Under the pieces are notes generated by a model, which worked only from the letters and a program-made list of their open reading frames with translations, did no database searches and was not told the origin of the DNA. Below are positions 62,363 through 64,000 of a DNA stretch of 64,000 bases, piece by piece (the stretch's first letter is position 1; each line of letters opens with the position of its first letter). A program made the position numbers and the translations under genes. The DNA is from an uncultured Dorea sp. (lineage in GTDB: Bacteria > Bacillota > Clostridia > Lachnospirales > Lachnospiraceae), in assembly GCA_910579925.1 (NCBI GenBank), contig CAJTVY010000009.1:40501-104500 (forward strand). Reading direction: 5' to 3'.

Positions 62363-62392
62363 TTGACAAATATATACAATATGTGTTATAAA
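62363..62392 (+). promoter_or_regulatory. Promoter of tRNA-Trp
   Basis: TTGACA (62363-62368), 18-bp spacer, TATAAA (62387-62392), 22 bp before the tRNA 5' end. Confidence 0.8.
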
Positions 62393-62414
62393 TATCTAGG
62401 TGATTGAAACACAT

Positions 62415-62485
62415 AGGGGATTGGTCAAGTGGTATGATAGGGGTCTCCAAAACCTTTGGCGGGAGTTCGATTCTCTCATCCCCTG
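62415..62485 (+). tRNA. tRNA-Trp (anticodon CCA)
   Basis: 71 nt fold into a cloverleaf: acceptor AGGGGAT/ATCCCCT with discriminator G, D stem GTCA/TGAT, anticodon stem GGGGT/ACCTT with loop CTCCAAA (anticodon CCA), T arm GGGAG-TTCGATT-CTCTC (one G.U pair). The CCA end is not encoded. The integrase just downstream makes its 3' part a likely attachment site. Confidence 0.93.
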
Positions 62486-62504
62486 TTCTGTTATGTACAT
62501 AAGG

Positions 62505-62552
62505 ATACTCGGAAGCTTCGATTTTAGAGGGTTTTCGAGTATTTTTATTTTT
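62505..62552 (+). terminator. Terminator after tRNA-Trp
   Basis: ATACTCG (62505-62511) pairs with CGAGTAT (62536-62542), followed by TTTTTATTTTTT. It ends the tRNA transcript. Confidence 0.7.
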
Positions 62553-62592
62553 TCAGATTTTGCTGTCTGGAAAAACTTAATCAAAAACTTAA

Positions 62593-63783
62593 TCATACAC
62601 ATAAAGCCTTGGAAATCTGACTTTCTTTGTACTTCTGGTTCTGCGTTGCATAATAATAGTAATCCTTCGTAGTCTTGATATCGGTATGCCCCATCTGTGA
62701 ACGAATAAGGGCTTCTTCTACATCCCCATCAATCAATTTGCTGGCGTATGTCTTTCTGATCTTATGTGTAGACCTCTCAGGAATCCTAACTTCTCTACAC
62801 GCTTTATAAAGGTGATAATTGAAACGGGTGCTATTGATTCTCTTTCCATCCTTCATGAATAAATACTCGCCAAATGGATTCATTAACCTAATCCGCTTTA
62901 TGATTGCCCTTGTTTGCTCTGGAATGATAATGGTTCTTTCATCAGCCCCCATTTTAGGTGTATCCTTTATCTCGAAAACTGTTCTGTTTGTATCGGGGTC
63001 TTTGTAGTAGATTTCAGTAGAATTTATCACAATTCCTTCTTTTGTTATATTCTCTGGCTTAAGTACGCATAATTCCCCTACCCTCATACCTGTATCAAAT
63101 AATAATAACAATCCAAGATTATGCATTGTCGGATGATCCCTTAAGTATTTCGCAAGTTTAATCACTTCATCATCATTAAATACCTGACTTGAAGCGTCTT
63201 TGCGGTTTTTCTTAAAGAGCTTATTTGAAAGCTGTAAATCACTAAAGAACGTGCTAATGCTAATATCTGTCATTTTGTTCATCTTTGCATACTTGAACAC
63301 GCCCATAATCAATGTCCGCAAGGAGGCATAGGATTTTCTAGTCAAATGAAACCTTCTTATATTCAGTTTGATAAACGCTAACAACTCTGCTTCTGTAATC
63401 TCTTTCATAGGAATACTGCATAAGGAATCCTGTTTTTGAAAGAATCTCTTGAAATCATTTCCATATTTGGTATATGAATTCTTTCCAATCTCGCCATTTT
63501 CATACCGTTCATCATTCCATTTTTCAAATAAATCTGTTATAAAAGGATTTTCTTCGATTGAAACATAATAAGCAATAATATCATCTTCTAATTTCTTTTT
63601 GCTTGTCCTCCTTTTTAATTTTCGTGACTTTTCCTTATCGGGAAAATAAGTGTACCATGCTCCGTCGTTACCTTGCCAAATTTCGTACTGATGTTTTGCT
63701 AACATCTGTTTTCTCTTAGCCATCTCTATTTTTTCTTGCACGTATGATAGGTCAATTATATTATTTTCTAAGGCATACTGCAA
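62593..63783 (-). CDS. Tyrosine recombinase / ICE-type integrase
   Basis: A 396-residue integrase. N-terminal arm-binding part (HQYEIWQGNDGAWYTYFPDKEKSRKLKRR), SAM-like core-binding domain (about 75-190), and catalytic domain with Arg in FDTGMRVGELCVL, Lys in the beta hairpin, His-x2-Arg in HKIRKTYASKL, His in MGHTDIKTTK and Tyr in DYYYY. Its end lies 107 bp beyond tRNA-Trp, the usual layout of an element inserted in a tRNA 3' end. The first usable start is a TTG without a ribosome site, although the frame stays open and protein-like for about 25 codons upstream (EVTIEKLNEKEILQYAL), so the 5' end is uncertain. The gene is more AT-rich than the core genome. Confidence 0.88.
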   Translation of the reverse strand: MQYALENNIIDLSYVQEKIEMAKRKQMLAKHQYEIWQGNDGAWYTYFPDKEKSRKLKRRTSKKKLEDDIIAYYVSIEENPFITDLFEKWNDERYENGEIGKNSYTKYGNDFKRFFQKQDSLCSIPMKEITEAELLAFIKLNIRRFHLTRKSYASLRTLIMGVFKYAKMNKMTDISISTFFSDLQLSNKLFKKNRKDASSQVFNDDEVIKLAKYLRDHPTMHNLGLLLLFDTGMRVGELCVLKPENITKEGIVINSTEIYYKDPDTNRTVFEIKDTPKMGADERTIIIPEQTRAIIKRIRLMNPFGEYLFMKDGKRINSTRFNYHLYKACREVRIPERSTHKIRKTYASKLIDGDVEEALIRSQMGHTDIKTTKDYYYYATQNQKYKESQISKALCV

Positions 63784-64000
63784 GATTTCTTTTTCATTTA
63801 ATTTCTCTATAGTAACTTCATCTCCTAATTTATATATGATAATGAGCTTGCCAATGGTGCCGACAAGCCTCGCATTTTATTCAAAAGCGGCAGCAGACTA
63901 TAACCGTCCACTGCCTACGCAAAAATCATGACCACCCGTCAAACGCAACATCATAAACTTAAGGAAAAATCCAAAGGAATCTGTCAACAGGTTCCTTTCT
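63784..64000. other. Region upstream of the integrase, no gene recognised
   Basis: 217 bp to the window edge. No frame with a start and ribosome site was found on either strand. It probably belongs to the mobile element (excisionase or att-proximal region), which continues outside the window. Confidence 0.4.

Overview
The window looks like chromosome of a Gram-positive anaerobic gut bacterium of the Lachnospiraceae (Clostridium cluster XIVa, in the neighbourhood of Clostridium scindens, Dorea or Blautia). The evidence is a trimeric NADH-linked [FeFe] hydrogenase plus a PAS-type sensory [FeFe] hydrogenase, GHKL/LytTR signalling pairs, strong AGGAGG ribosome sites, clostridial-type promoters, a GH31 alpha-glucosidase very like the Blautia obeum enzyme, and a short-chain dehydrogenase of the clostridial 7alpha-hydroxysteroid dehydrogenase type. 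Almost all genes lie on the minus strand, so operons read from right to left. No rRNA or CRISPR array is present.

Region by region: 0.2-2.6 kb is tyrA-aroA (aromatic amino acids). 2.7-10 kb is a sensory array: GHKL kinase, LytTR regulator, cytosolic chemoreceptor-like protein, FIST protein, SpoIIE/PP2C phosphatase and the H2-sensing hydrogenase HydS. 10-14.3 kb is hydCBA, the electron-bifurcating-type hydrogenase. 14.4-15.4 kb holds a siroheme synthase and a YgjP-type metallopeptidase, followed by a densely folded intergenic element. 15.8-19 kb is an SsuABC/TauABC-like ABC importer. 19.1-23.2 kb holds a lipoprotein, an Fe-S aldo/keto reductase and a second GHKL/LytTR pair. 23.3-26.8 kb is an AT-rich island with a fused nuclease-methyltransferase, a single-TRD specificity protein, a decayed yhcG and another gene fragment.

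26.8-33.2 kb is housekeeping: HD phosphohydrolase, lpd (with an in-frame 33-bp duplication), ung, hisF, hisH and an OmpR-type two-component system. 33.4-45.3 kb is one AT-rich exopolysaccharide operon read from a LoaP-type NusG paralog through 11 biosynthesis genes: epimerase, PIG-L deacetylase, priming sugar transferase, PLP decarboxylase, ATP-grasp ligase, two GT4 enzymes, acyltransferase, Wzy, Wzx and a UDP-sugar dehydrogenase.

45.5-61.5 kb is mixed metabolism and transport: 7alpha-HSDH-like SDR, GH31, DMT exporter, a MITE-like element, a YwaF-like membrane protein, YitT, a divergent MerR/MATE pair with a textbook 19-bp-spacer operator, an FAD protein, a ZIP transporter and a heterodimeric ABC exporter. 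61.6-64 kb has an ECF S component, tRNA-Trp and a tyrosine integrase. The right edge of the window is therefore probably the left end of an integrated mobile element.

Best candidates for undescribed biology are: (1) the contiguous HydS - phosphatase - FIST - chemoreceptor - LytTR array, which looks like an H2-to-transcription relay; (2) the LoaP-led EPS operon, whose first codons contain 18 nt perfectly complementary to the upstream terminator; (3) the compact fused restriction-modification enzyme with a half-size specificity subunit.
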